From: JAAFIP01 sp031431335
GTDB lineage: Bacteria; Pseudomonadota; Gammaproteobacteria; Burkholderiales; Burkholderiaceae_C
Direction: 5' to 3'
Length of the DNA stretch: 17,030 nt
Assembly: GCA_031431335.1 (NCBI GenBank)
Contig: JANPDG010000273.1
Span: 1 to 17,030, forward strand
Position numbers and translations under genes: made by a program. Below the pieces are notes generated by a model. It was not told the origin of the DNA. It ran no database searches and saw only the letters and a program-made list of their open reading frames with translations. Of the stretch, positions 6,051 to 12,961 are shown piece by piece. Numbering within the stretch: the first letter of the stretch is position 1; every line of letters begins with the position of its first letter.

Positions 6051-6956
6051 ATGCCTGCTATTTCAGTCCAATCCGTCACCAAACAGTACTCTGGAGCCCG
6101 CGGCGCACTCACTGCGCTAGACGGCGTGAGCTTGGACATTGAAGAGGGCGAATTTTTTGGCCTGTTGGGCCCCAATGGCGCAGGCAAAACCACGCTGATT
6201 AGCATTTTGGCGGGGCTCACCCGCGCCAGCAGTGGGCGAATTTTGGTGCACGGCCATGATGTGCAATCTGATTTTGCCAATGCTCGGCGCAAGCTGGGCG
6301 TGGTGCCCCAAGAGTTGGTGTTTGATCCGTTTTTCAATGTGCGTGACATGCTGCGCATTCAGTCGGGCTATTTTGGCGTTAAAAATAACGACGCATGGAT
6401 TGATGAGCTGCTGCACAGCTTGGGATTGACTGACAAGGCTAGCTCCAATATGCGCCAGCTCTCGGGCGGTATGAAGCGCCGCGTCTTGGTCGCGCAAGCT
6501 CTGGTGCACAAGCCTCCTGTGATTGTGCTGGACGAGCCTACTGCCGGTGTGGACGTAGAGCTGCGGCAAACGCTGTGGCAATTCATTGCCAAGCTCAACA
6601 AGCAAGGTCACACTGTGCTGCTCACCACCCATTACCTAGAAGAGGCCGAGGCGTTGTGCGGCCGGTTAGCCATGCTCAAGCAAGGCAAGGTGGTGGCACT
6701 GGCCGCCACGTCTGAGCTCTTGAAAGCCGCATCATCGAATGTGCTGCGCTTTAAAATTGACAGCGAACTTCCCGTGCATCTTGCCGAAAAAGCCCGCATC
6801 ACAGGCCGTATTGTGCAGTTTCCAGCGCATAACGCTGCCGAGATAGAAAGCTATCTCACGGCAGTGCGTGAGGCGGGGCTAGAGGCGCACGATGTCGAGA
6901 TTCGCAAGGCTGATTTAGAAGATGTGTTCCTTGACGTGATGGGAGCCCATGCATGA
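6051..6956 (+). CDS. ABC-2 type exporter, ATP-binding subunit (YadG-like)
   Basis: 301 aa cytoplasmic ATPase. It has Walker A GPNGAGKTT (40-48), Q-loop VVPQELVFDP, signature LSGGMKRRV (137-145), Walker B VIVLDEP (157-163) and an H-loop His at about 194. A C-terminal regulatory-type extension ends ADLEDVFLDVMG, typical of the CcmA/DrrA/YadG class. It overlaps the permease gene by 4 nt. The cargo is unknown; the position next to mla and murA suggests an envelope-related role, but that is inference. A candidate promoter lies directly in front, so the pair may be transcribed apart from mla. Confidence 0.92.
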   Translation: MPAISVQSVTKQYSGARGALTALDGVSLDIEEGEFFGLLGPNGAGKTTLISILAGLTRASSGRILVHGHDVQSDFANARRKLGVVPQELVFDPFFNVRDMLRIQSGYFGVKNNDAWIDELLHSLGLTDKASSNMRQLSGGMKRRVLVAQALVHKPPVIVLDEPTAGVDVELRQTLWQFIAKLNKQGHTVLLTTHYLEEAEALCGRLAMLKQGKVVALAATSELLKAASSNVLRFKIDSELPVHLAEKARITGRIVQFPAHNAAEIESYLTAVREAGLEAHDVEIRKADLEDVFLDVMGAHA

Positions 6957-7708
6957 CCGGTTGGCAAACCCTGTTTTACAAAGAGGTCTTGCGCTTTTGG
7001 AGCATCAGCTTTCAAACGGTAGCTGCGCCCGTGCTCACTGCCGTGCTGTATATGCTGATATTTAGCCATGTGCTCGGAACCCAAGTCAAAGTCTATGGCA
7101 CTGTGAGCTACACGGCTTTTCTGGTGCCTGGCTTGGTCATGATGAGTGTGCTGCAAAACGCGTTTGCCAACAGCTCGTCCAGCTTGATTCAAAGCAAGAT
7201 CATGGGCAACTTGGTATTTGTGCTGCTCACTCCGCTGGGCCACTGGAGCTGGTTTGTGGCGTATGTGGGTTCATCTATTGTGCGCGGTATAGCCGTGGGT
7301 GCAGGCGTGTTGGCGGTGACCTATTGGTTTGGGCGGCCCGATATGGCGGCCCCGCTGTGGATCGTTGTGTTTGCTATTTTGGGCGCTGGCATGTTGGGAG
7401 CCTTGGGCTTGGTGGCAGGCCTTTGGGCCGAAAAATTTGACCAAATGGCTTCTTTTCAAAACTTCATCATCATGCCCATGACATTTTTGAGTGGGGTGTT
7501 TTACTCTATTCACAGCTTGCCGAGTTTTTGGCAAGCTGTGAGCCATCTGAATCCGTTTTTCTACATGATCGACGGTTTTAGGTATGGCTTTTTTGGCCTG
7601 AGTGACGTGTCGCCTTGGCTGAGCCTGGGTATTGTCGGGGCCGCATTTGTAGCGGTTAGCGCGATTGCTTTGTATTTGCTGCGCATTGGCTACAAAATCC
7701 GCAGCTAA
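6953..7708 (+). CDS. ABC-2 type exporter, permease subunit (YadH-like)
   Basis: 251 aa inner-membrane protein with about six hydrophobic segments. These include VAAPVLTAVLYMLIF, TAFLVPGLVMMSVL, AILGAGMLGALGLVAGLWA, FIIMPMTFLSGVFYSI and a final WLSLGIVGAAFVAVSAIALY. FYSIHSLPSFWQAVSHLNPF and the DGFRYGFFG segment are typical of the YadH/ABC2_membrane family. It starts with a 4-nt overlap on the ATPase gene, so the two subunits are almost certainly co-translated. Substrate unknown. A 12-bp inverted repeat lies in the coding sequence at 7510-7541. Confidence 0.92.
   Translation: MTGWQTLFYKEVLRFWSISFQTVAAPVLTAVLYMLIFSHVLGTQVKVYGTVSYTAFLVPGLVMMSVLQNAFANSSSSLIQSKIMGNLVFVLLTPLGHWSWFVAYVGSSIVRGIAVGAGVLAVTYWFGRPDMAAPLWIVVFAILGAGMLGALGLVAGLWAEKFDQMASFQNFIIMPMTFLSGVFYSIHSLPSFWQAVSHLNPFFYMIDGFRYGFFGLSDVSPWLSLGIVGAAFVAVSAIALYLLRIGYKIRS
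7510..7541 (+). other. Intragenic inverted repeat in the ABC permease gene
   Basis: TCACAGCTTGCC (7510-7521) and GGCAAGCTGTGA (7530-7541) form a perfect 12-bp stem with loop GAGTTTTT. It encodes part of the conserved HSLPSFWQAVS segment, so the pairing could be a chance result of codon choice. Confidence 0.7.
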
Positions 7709-7732
7709 ACACATATTGAGATCAATTAAAGT

Positions 7733-7975
7733 ATGACTGCCGACCAACTACACGCCATCATTGCAGCGGGCTTAGCCTGCGACCATTTAGAGGTTGATGG
7801 AGATGGCCGCCATTGGAGCGCCGTAATTGTTTCCCCTGCCTTTGAGGGCAAGCGCCTGATCCAACGCCACCAAGCGGTGTATGCCACCTTGGGCGAAAAA
7901 ATCCGTACCGACGAAGTGCATGCACTGTCGATGAAAACGTACACACCTGCCGAATGGACGGCATTAAAGGCTTAG
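7733..7975 (+). CDS. ibaG: BolA family protein (IbaG-like)
   Basis: 80 aa. BolA-family proteins are small cytoplasmic partners of monothiol glutaredoxins in Fe-S cluster handling; IbaG is linked to acid resistance. Visible family features are DGRHWSAVIVSPAFEGKRLI, RHQAVYATLGEKI and VHALSMKTYTP, with the conserved His at 63. Its position just before murA and after an mla region matches E. coli ibaG (yrbA), which favours IbaG over BolA. Twenty-four bases separate it from the permease gene. The ribosome site is weak (TTAAAG). Confidence 0.9.
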   Translation: MTADQLHAIIAAGLACDHLEVDGDGRHWSAVIVSPAFEGKRLIQRHQAVYATLGEKIRTDEVHALSMKTYTPAEWTALKA

Positions 7976-8002
7976 GCCAGCATTTGAATAGACTGACACA
8001 CC

Positions 8003-9292
8003 ATGGATAAATTATTAGTTCGCGGCGGCAAAACTCTACACGGCGAAGTGCTGATCTCCGGCGCTAAAAATGCGGCCTTGCCGGAGCTGTGCGCCACACT
8101 GCTCAGCGCTGACCCCGTAACGCTGCGCAATGTGCCCCAGCTACAAGACGTGAGCACCATGCTCAAGCTGATTCGCAACATGGGCGTGACGGCAGAGCGA
8201 GTGGACAATGGCGATGTAGTGATTAACGCGGGCGGCTTGTCGTCGCCCGAGGCACCGTATGAGCTGGTCAAAACCATGCGCGCTTCGGTGCTGGCGCTTG
8301 GGCCTTTGTTGGCGCGTTTTGGCGAGGCGACGGTCTCGCTGCCAGGCGGCTGCGCGATTGGCTCGCGCCCCGTAGATCAGCACATCAAAGGCCTGCAGTC
8401 GATGGGCGCTGATATTGTGGTGGAGCACGGCTACATGATCGCCAAGTTACCCAAAGGTCAAACCCGACTCAAAGGCGCAAGCATCACCACCGACATGGTG
8501 ACTGTTACGGGCACCGAAAACTTCATGATGGCCGCTGCCTTGGCCGAGGGCATGACCACACTGGAAAATGCGGCCCAAGAGCCAGAGATCAGCGACTTGG
8601 CAGAAATGCTGATCAAAATGGGCGCAAAAATTGAAGGCCATGGCACCAGCAAAATCCGCATTGAAGGCGTGGCCAAGCTGCACGGCTGCACCCACGCCGT
8701 GGTGGCTGACCGCATTGAGTGCGGGACTTTTTTGTGCGCTGTGGCCGCCACTGGTGGAGATGTGGTGCTCAAGCACGGCCGCGCTGACCACTTAGATGCC
8801 GTGATCGATAAGCTGCGCGAGGCTGGAGCTAAAGTGCAAGCGGTTGACATAAAGGACGGCGCAGGTAGCGTGCCGGGTATCCACATCACCAGCTCGGGCC
8901 GCCTCAAAGCGCAAAGCTTTCGCACGACAGAATACCCCGGCTTTCCCACCGACATGCAAGCACAGTTCATGGCGCTTAACGCTATTTCTGAAGGCTCGGT
9001 CAAAGTGACGGAGACTATTTTTGAAAACCGCTTCATGCATGTGCCCGAAATGCAGCGCATGGGCGCGCACATTCAAACAGATGGCAAAGTGGCGGTGATT
9101 GAAGGCGTGCCTACGCTGTCGGGCGCTACCGTGATGGCGACCGATTTGCGTGCCTCGGCTTCGCTGGTGATTGCGGGGCTGGTGGCCAGCGGAGAGACCT
9201 TGATTGACCGTATTTACCACTTAGACCGCGGCTATGACCGCATGGAAGCTAAGCTGCGCGGGATTGGCGCAGATATTGAGAGAGTGAAATGA
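8003..9292 (+). CDS. murA: UDP-N-acetylglucosamine 1-carboxyvinyltransferase
   Basis: 429 aa cytoplasmic enzyme. It transfers enolpyruvate from PEP to UDP-GlcNAc, the first committed step of peptidoglycan synthesis and the fosfomycin target. The conserved Lys is at 22 (SGAKNAALPELC). The catalytic Cys is at about 117 within LPGGCAIGSRPVDQHIKG, so the enzyme has the fosfomycin-sensitive Cys rather than Asp. The conserved segment RTTEYPGFPTDMQAQFMA lies in the C-terminal half, and the length is standard. No Shine-Dalgarno sequence is obvious before the ATG. Its stop overlaps the ancestral-looking hisG start codon (ATGA at 9289-9292). Confidence 0.97.
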   Translation: MDKLLVRGGKTLHGEVLISGAKNAALPELCATLLSADPVTLRNVPQLQDVSTMLKLIRNMGVTAERVDNGDVVINAGGLSSPEAPYELVKTMRASVLALGPLLARFGEATVSLPGGCAIGSRPVDQHIKGLQSMGADIVVEHGYMIAKLPKGQTRLKGASITTDMVTVTGTENFMMAAALAEGMTTLENAAQEPEISDLAEMLIKMGAKIEGHGTSKIRIEGVAKLHGCTHAVVADRIECGTFLCAVAATGGDVVLKHGRADHLDAVIDKLREAGAKVQAVDIKDGAGSVPGIHITSSGRLKAQSFRTTEYPGFPTDMQAQFMALNAISEGSVKVTETIFENRFMHVPEMQRMGAHIQTDGKVAVIEGVPTLSGATVMATDLRASASLVIAGLVASGETLIDRIYHLDRGYDRMEAKLRGIGADIERVK

Positions 9293-9324
9293 TCACGCTT
9301 GCGCTATGGGAGAAACGAATTTGA
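9289..9324 (+). CDS. 11-codon minigene at the murA-hisG junction (possible leader peptide or dead start)
   Basis: The ATG at 9289 overlaps the murA stop and reads MITLALWEKRI followed by TGA (9322-9324). MITLAL is exactly how HisG proteins of this group begin (MITLALSKGRI). The minigene therefore looks like the original hisG start, cut off by a small insertion or duplication. Its TGA overlaps the TTG start of hisG by 4 nt (TTGA). Whether the peptide is made is unknown. Confidence 0.4.
   Translation: MITLALWEKRI
9290..9307 (+). repeat. 18-bp direct repeat, copy 1 (murA stop/hisG start)
   Basis: TGATCACGCTTGCGCTAT occurs here and exactly again at 9322-9339, a 32-bp period with a 14-bp spacer. 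This copy holds the murA stop codon. Confidence 0.95.
9308..9312 (+). promoter_or_regulatory. Ribosome binding site GGGAG deciding the hisG start
   Basis: GGGAG sits eight bases before TTG 9321. No comparable site precedes the in-frame ATG at 9306. The site lies in the spacer between the two 18-bp repeats. Confidence 0.6.
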
Positions 9325-9959
9325 TCACGCTTGCGCTATCAAAGGGCCGTATTTTCGAAGAAACCTTGCCGCTGCTTAGCGCGGCGGGCATCGAGGTGCT
9401 GGAAGATCCTGAAAAGTCTCGCAAACTCATTTTGCCGACCAGTCAGCCGGATGTGCGCATAGTGATGGTGCGCCCCAGCGATGTGCCGACCTATGTGCAA
9501 TACGGCGGCGCAGACTTGGGTGTGGTGGGCAAAGACACCTTGCTCGAGACAGGTCACCAAGGCCTGTATGTGCCGCTGGATTTGAATATCTCTAAATGCC
9601 GCATCAGCGTGGCGGTGCGCAACGACTTTGACTACGCTGCGGCAGTCAAGCAAGGTGCGCGGCTGCGCGTGGCCACCAAATATGTGGCGATTGCGCGTGA
9701 ATTTTTTGCCAGCAAGGGCGTGCACGTCGACTTGATTAAGCTCTACGGCAGCATGGAACTAGCGCCGCTCACCGGCTTGGCCGATGCGATTGTCGATCTG
9801 GTCTCGACAGGCAACACGCTCAAAGCCAATCATCTGATCGAGGTCGAAAAGATCATGGAAATCAGCTCGCGCTTGGTGGTCAACCAAGCCTCACTCAAGC
9901 TCAAGCAAGCGCGCATTCGTCCGATCATCGACGCGTTTGCCAAAGCAGTCACGCCTTAA
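9321..9959 (+). CDS. hisG: ATP phosphoribosyltransferase, short form
   Basis: 212 aa from TTG 9321. It condenses ATP with PRPP, the first step of histidine synthesis. It is the short HisG form without the C-terminal regulatory domain; such forms normally need HisZ as partner, and hisZ is not in this window. Motifs are LALSKGRIFEETLPLL at the start, YGGADLGVVGKDTL, and the PRPP loop DAIVDLVSTGNTLKANHL. I prefer TTG 9321 because it restores the usual [M]ITLALSKG start and has GGGAG eight bases upstream. ATG 9306 would add MGETN and has no ribosome site. The 5' end is built on an 18-bp repeat that has disconnected the ATG at 9289. Confidence 0.95.
   Translation: MITLALSKGRIFEETLPLLSAAGIEVLEDPEKSRKLILPTSQPDVRIVMVRPSDVPTYVQYGGADLGVVGKDTLLETGHQGLYVPLDLNISKCRISVAVRNDFDYAAAVKQGARLRVATKYVAIAREFFASKGVHVDLIKLYGSMELAPLTGLADAIVDLVSTGNTLKANHLIEVEKIMEISSRLVVNQASLKLKQARIRPIIDAFAKAVTP
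9322..9339 (+). repeat. 18-bp direct repeat, copy 2 (hisG codons 1-7)
   Basis: Exact second copy of 9290-9307. It encodes the start of HisG in the functional frame. The base before it is T rather than A, so the start here is TTG rather than ATG. Confidence 0.95.
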
Positions 9960-9965
9960 GAGTTC

Positions 9966-9986
9966 AATTGCTATGAATATAGTAGC
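9966..9986 (+). repeat. Short hairpin element overlapping the hisD start, possible remnant of a Burkholderiales intergenic repeat
   Basis: The sequence AATTGCTATGAATATAGTAGC can pair CTAT (9971-9974) with ATAG (9979-9982), or GCTA with TAGC. From memory it resembles one end of a repeat that is common between genes in Comamonadaceae. The hisD ATG (9973) lies inside it. Confidence 0.35.
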
Positions 9987-11286
9987 TAAACCGCTAATCC
10001 TCTCGTCGGAAAATGCCGATTTTGAAACCCAATTCAAAGCCCGGCTGCACTGGTCTGCCGATGCAGATGCCGCCATAGAGCAGCGCGTGGCAGATATCTT
10101 GGCTGACGTACAGCAACGCGGCGACGCAGCCGTGCTCGACTACACCAGCCGTTGGGACATGCCTGCTGACAGTATGCAGGCACTCGAGCTGACGCAGGCC
10201 GAGCTCAAAGCGGCGTTTGACAACTTACCGGCTGCGCAGCGAGACGCATTGCAGGCAGCAGCAACGCGCGTGCGCAGCTACCACGAAGCGCAAAAAAAGG
10301 CTTGCTGTGAAAGCTGGAGCTACCGCGACGCAGACGGCACCTTGTTGGGCCAAAAAGTCACTCCCATTGACCGCGCAGGCATCTATGTGCCTGGCGGTAA
10401 GGCCGCCTATCCATCCAGCGTGCTGATGAACGCTATCCCTGCGCACGTCGCGGGTGTGGGCGAGATCATCATGGTCGTGCCTACGCCGCGCGGCGAAAAA
10501 AATGCTTTGGTTTTAGCCGCCGCCTATGTGGCTGGCGTGACCCGCGCTTTCACCATCGGCGGTGCGCAGGCCGTGGCCGCGCTGGCCTACGGTACGCAGA
10601 CGGTTCCCCAGGTTGACAAAATCACTGGCCCCGGCAACGCCTATGTGGCCGCTGCCAAGCGCCGCGTGTTTGGCACGGTGGGCATCGACATGATTGCCGG
10701 GCCGAGTGAGATTTTGGTGTTGGCTGACGGCAGCACGCCGCCTGATTGGGTGGCGATGGACTTGTTCAGCCAAGCCGAACACGACGAGCTGGCGCAAAGC
10801 ATCTTGCTGTGCCCCGACATGGCTTACATCTTGGCCGTGCAGGCCAGTATCGACAAGCTGCTGCCCGAGATGCCGCGCCAAGCCATCATCGCCAAAAGTT
10901 TAAACGACCGTGGCGCGCTGATCCACACCCGCAGCATGCAAGAGGCTTGCGAGATCAGCAACCGCATCGCGCCCGAGCATTTAGAGCTCTCCAGCAACGA
11001 CCCGCACCGCTGGGAGCCATTGCTCAAACACGCTGGCGCGATCTTTATGGGCGCATATACCAGCGAGAGCCTGGGCGACTACTGCGCTGGCCCTAACCAT
11101 GTGCTGCCCACCAGCGGCACCGCGCGCTTTAGCAGCCCACTAGGGGTGTATGACTTTCAAAAGCGCTCCAGCGTGATCGAGGTGAGCGAGCAGGGAGCCC
11201 AAGTCCTCGGTAAGATTGCTGTGGTGTTGGCCGACGGAGAGGGACTGCATGCGCACGCCCGCGCGGCAGCTATGAGGCTTACATAA
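9973..11286 (+). CDS. hisD: Histidinol dehydrogenase
   Basis: 437 aa. This zinc enzyme oxidises L-histidinol to L-histidine with two NAD+, the last step of the pathway. Visible motifs are DRAGIYVPGGKAAYPSSVLM, KITGPGNAYVAAAKR, DMIAGPSEILVLAD, FSQAEHDE with the zinc-binding Gln and His, the SLGDYCAGPNHVLPT segment, and GLHAHA near the C-terminus. An in-frame ATG at 9937 lies within hisG. I prefer 9973, 13 bases after the hisG stop, because MNIVAKPLILSSENADFE matches the usual N-terminus. AAGAG (9958-9962) may act as ribosome site. The TAA shares one base with the next gene's ATG (TAATG). Confidence 0.96.
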   Translation: MNIVAKPLILSSENADFETQFKARLHWSADADAAIEQRVADILADVQQRGDAAVLDYTSRWDMPADSMQALELTQAELKAAFDNLPAAQRDALQAAATRVRSYHEAQKKACCESWSYRDADGTLLGQKVTPIDRAGIYVPGGKAAYPSSVLMNAIPAHVAGVGEIIMVVPTPRGEKNALVLAAAYVAGVTRAFTIGGAQAVAALAYGTQTVPQVDKITGPGNAYVAAAKRRVFGTVGIDMIAGPSEILVLADGSTPPDWVAMDLFSQAEHDELAQSILLCPDMAYILAVQASIDKLLPEMPRQAIIAKSLNDRGALIHTRSMQEACEISNRIAPEHLELSSNDPHRWEPLLKHAGAIFMGAYTSESLGDYCAGPNHVLPTSGTARFSSPLGVYDFQKRSSVIEVSEQGAQVLGKIAVVLADGEGLHAHARAAAMRLT

Positions 11287-11657
11287 TGCAGCACAACCTG
11301 TTTTCCCGTTCAGTCTATGCTTGGATCACCGCCATGCTCGCCAGCGTGTGCGTTGCCACCAGCGCCCAGGCGCTGACCTTGCGCGAAATGCGCACGCTTG
11401 AAGTGTCTGAAAAGCAGGGTAAAGCGTTTGTGCAGTACTACCTGATTGGCGTGCTCGAGGGGGTGCTCGAGGCCAACGCCCAAAGCGTGCGCGCAGGCAA
11501 CAAGCCTCTGTTTTGCACCGAGGGCCGCCGCCTGCTGCCCAGCATGGCCAAGTCGATCTACGACACCGAGATCAAACGCAACACCGAGCTGTATGAGGCT
11601 GATATGCCCGCGCAACTGGTGATGACTAACGCGCTGGTAAACGCCTACACCTGCTGA
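11286..11657 (+). CDS. Small exported protein resembling the Rap1a/Tai immunity-protein family
   Basis: 123 aa. A Sec signal peptide (hydrophobic core about 11-24, likely cut after AQA at 29) predicts periplasmic location. The mature part has FVQYYLIGVLEGVLEANA (48-65), a Cys at 77 in PLFCTEG, and the ending LVMTNALVNAYTC with Cys 123. This pattern (Y-L-x-G-V near the start, a central FC, a C-terminal LVxxAL...C) is what I know from Rap1a/Tai-type proteins, first described as type VI immunity proteins but widespread outside such loci. The two cysteines could form a disulfide. No toxin gene is nearby. It overlaps the hisD stop by one base, so it is probably co-translated with hisD. Function unknown. 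Confidence 0.8.
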   Translation: MQHNLFSRSVYAWITAMLASVCVATSAQALTLREMRTLEVSEKQGKAFVQYYLIGVLEGVLEANAQSVRAGNKPLFCTEGRRLLPSMAKSIYDTEIKRNTELYEADMPAQLVMTNALVNAYTC

Positions 11658-11700
11658 GCAAGGTTGCGGGCGAGGTGCTTTGGCATTTCGGATAGCATGA

Positions 11701-11769
11701 TTTTACTATTGAATATATAGCAAACTATTCAATATCCACGTCGGAAAACTGCCTAAAAAACTTCCAAAA
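11701..11769 (-). repeat. 69-bp dispersed repeat, copy 2 (inverted, upstream of hisC)
   Basis: The reverse complement matches copies at 277-345 and 16811-16879 without gaps, at about 58 of 69 and 56 of 69 positions by hand count. This copy has the perfect version of the hairpin: TATTGAATA (11707-11715) and TATTCAATA (11726-11734) with a 10-nt loop. It lies 43 bp after the Rap1a/Tai-like gene and 76 bp before hisC. Confidence 0.85.
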
Positions 11770-11845
11770 TGTACGTTGCGTATATGGGGAGTTTGCCTTC
11801 ATGTTTTAATTGTCTCTATTAAATTTGAAACCATGGCGCAGTGAT

Positions 11846-12949
11846 ATGTCCGATATGCAAAAGAGTATTCTTTCCCACCTTCGCAGTGACGTGCAATCGA
11901 TGCATGCGTACGCCATCCAAGATTCTGCAGGTATGGTCAAGCTGGACGCGATGGAAAACCCCTACACCTTAGCTCCTGCGCTGCAAGCCCAGCTGGGCGC
12001 ACGGCTAGGCCAGCTGGCCATTAACCGCTACCCCGGCGCGCGGATTGAGGACTTAAAAACCGCTTTGCGCAGCTACGCGCAGGTGCCAGAGGGCTACGGA
12101 CTGATGCTGGGCAATGGCTCGGACGAGCTGATATCGCTGCTGGCGATGGCCTGCGATGTGCCGAATGCCAAAATCCTCGCCCCGCTGCCCGGTTTTGTCA
12201 TGTACGCCATGAGTGCGCAGCTGCAGGGCTTGCAGTTTATCGGCGTGCCATTGACGGTAGATTTTGAGCTCGATGAAGCCGCCATGCTGTCTGCCATTCA
12301 CACAGCCAAACCAGCTGTCACCTACATTGCCTACCCTAACAACCCTACCGCCAACCTGTGGGACGAAAGCGTGATTAAAAAGATCATTGTGGCCTGCGCA
12401 GCCTATGGCGGCATGGTGGTGATGGACGAGGCCTACCAGCCCTTTAGCAGCCGCAGCTGGATCCACCAGATCCACGCTGCGCCCCAGGCCAACGCCAATG
12501 TGCTGCTCATGCGCACACTGAGCAAGTTTGGCCTGGCCGGTGTGCGCCTAGGCTATATGACCGGGCCTGCAGCACTGATGAGCGAGATTGACAAGCTGCG
12601 CCCGCCCTACAACATCAGCCTGCTCAACTGCGAGTGCGCTCTGTTTGCGCTAGAAAACCAAGCTGTGTTTGCCCTGCAAGCCCAAGAGATCATGGCGCAG
12701 CGTGCGATGCTGATCGACGCGATCAACCAGTTGCCTGGTGCGCAGGCTTTGCGCAGCGATGCCAATATGTTTCTCGTGCGCGTGCAAGATGCTGTGCAAA
12801 CCTTTGCAGATTTAAAGCAGCACGGTATTTTGATTAAAAACGTCAGCAATCTACACGCTCTTTTGGCCAACACCCTGCGCATTTCTGTGGGCACACCGGA
12901 GGAGAATCAGCGTTTATTAGCGGCTTTAAAGCAGTGTTTGGCTAAATAG
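11846..12949 (+). CDS. hisC: Histidinol-phosphate aminotransferase
   Basis: 367 aa, a PLP-dependent fold-type I aminotransferase. It converts imidazole-acetol phosphate plus glutamate to histidinol phosphate plus 2-oxoglutarate. Motifs are KLDAMENPY at the N-terminus, GNGSDELI (90-97), YPNNPTAN (163-170), the PLP-contacting Asp 194 in VVMDEAYQPF, and TLSKFGLAGVRLGY with the Schiff-base Lys 227. A TTG at 11810 would extend the frame by 12 residues. I prefer ATG 11846 or the near-equivalent 11855 because the extension does not look like HisC. Neither start has a strong ribosome site. It is separated from the hisG-hisD group by 188 bp that hold repeat copy 2, so it may have its own promoter. Confidence 0.95.
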   Translation: MSDMQKSILSHLRSDVQSMHAYAIQDSAGMVKLDAMENPYTLAPALQAQLGARLGQLAINRYPGARIEDLKTALRSYAQVPEGYGLMLGNGSDELISLLAMACDVPNAKILAPLPGFVMYAMSAQLQGLQFIGVPLTVDFELDEAAMLSAIHTAKPAVTYIAYPNNPTANLWDESVIKKIIVACAAYGGMVVMDEAYQPFSSRSWIHQIHAAPQANANVLLMRTLSKFGLAGVRLGYMTGPAALMSEIDKLRPPYNISLLNCECALFALENQAVFALQAQEIMAQRAMLIDAINQLPGAQALRSDANMFLVRVQDAVQTFADLKQHGILIKNVSNLHALLANTLRISVGTPEENQRLLAALKQCLAK

Positions 12950-12961
12950 GGTCGCACACAC

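Noticed and set aside
9306..9320. ATG 9306 as the hisG start (adding MGETN)
   Set aside because: No Shine-Dalgarno sequence precedes it, whereas TTG 9321 has GGGAG at ideal spacing and gives the usual HisG N-terminus. Not excluded experimentally.
11450..11471. Tandem GTGCTCGAGG repeat in the Rap1a/Tai-like gene
   Set aside because: It encodes GVLEGVLE, which fits the family's G-V-x-x-G-L/V pattern, so it is probably not a recent duplication.
11793..11822. Possible sigma-70 promoter TTGCCT/TATTAA before hisC
   Set aside because: Each hexamer matches only four of six and the spacing is 18, too weak in such AT-rich sequence to list as a feature.
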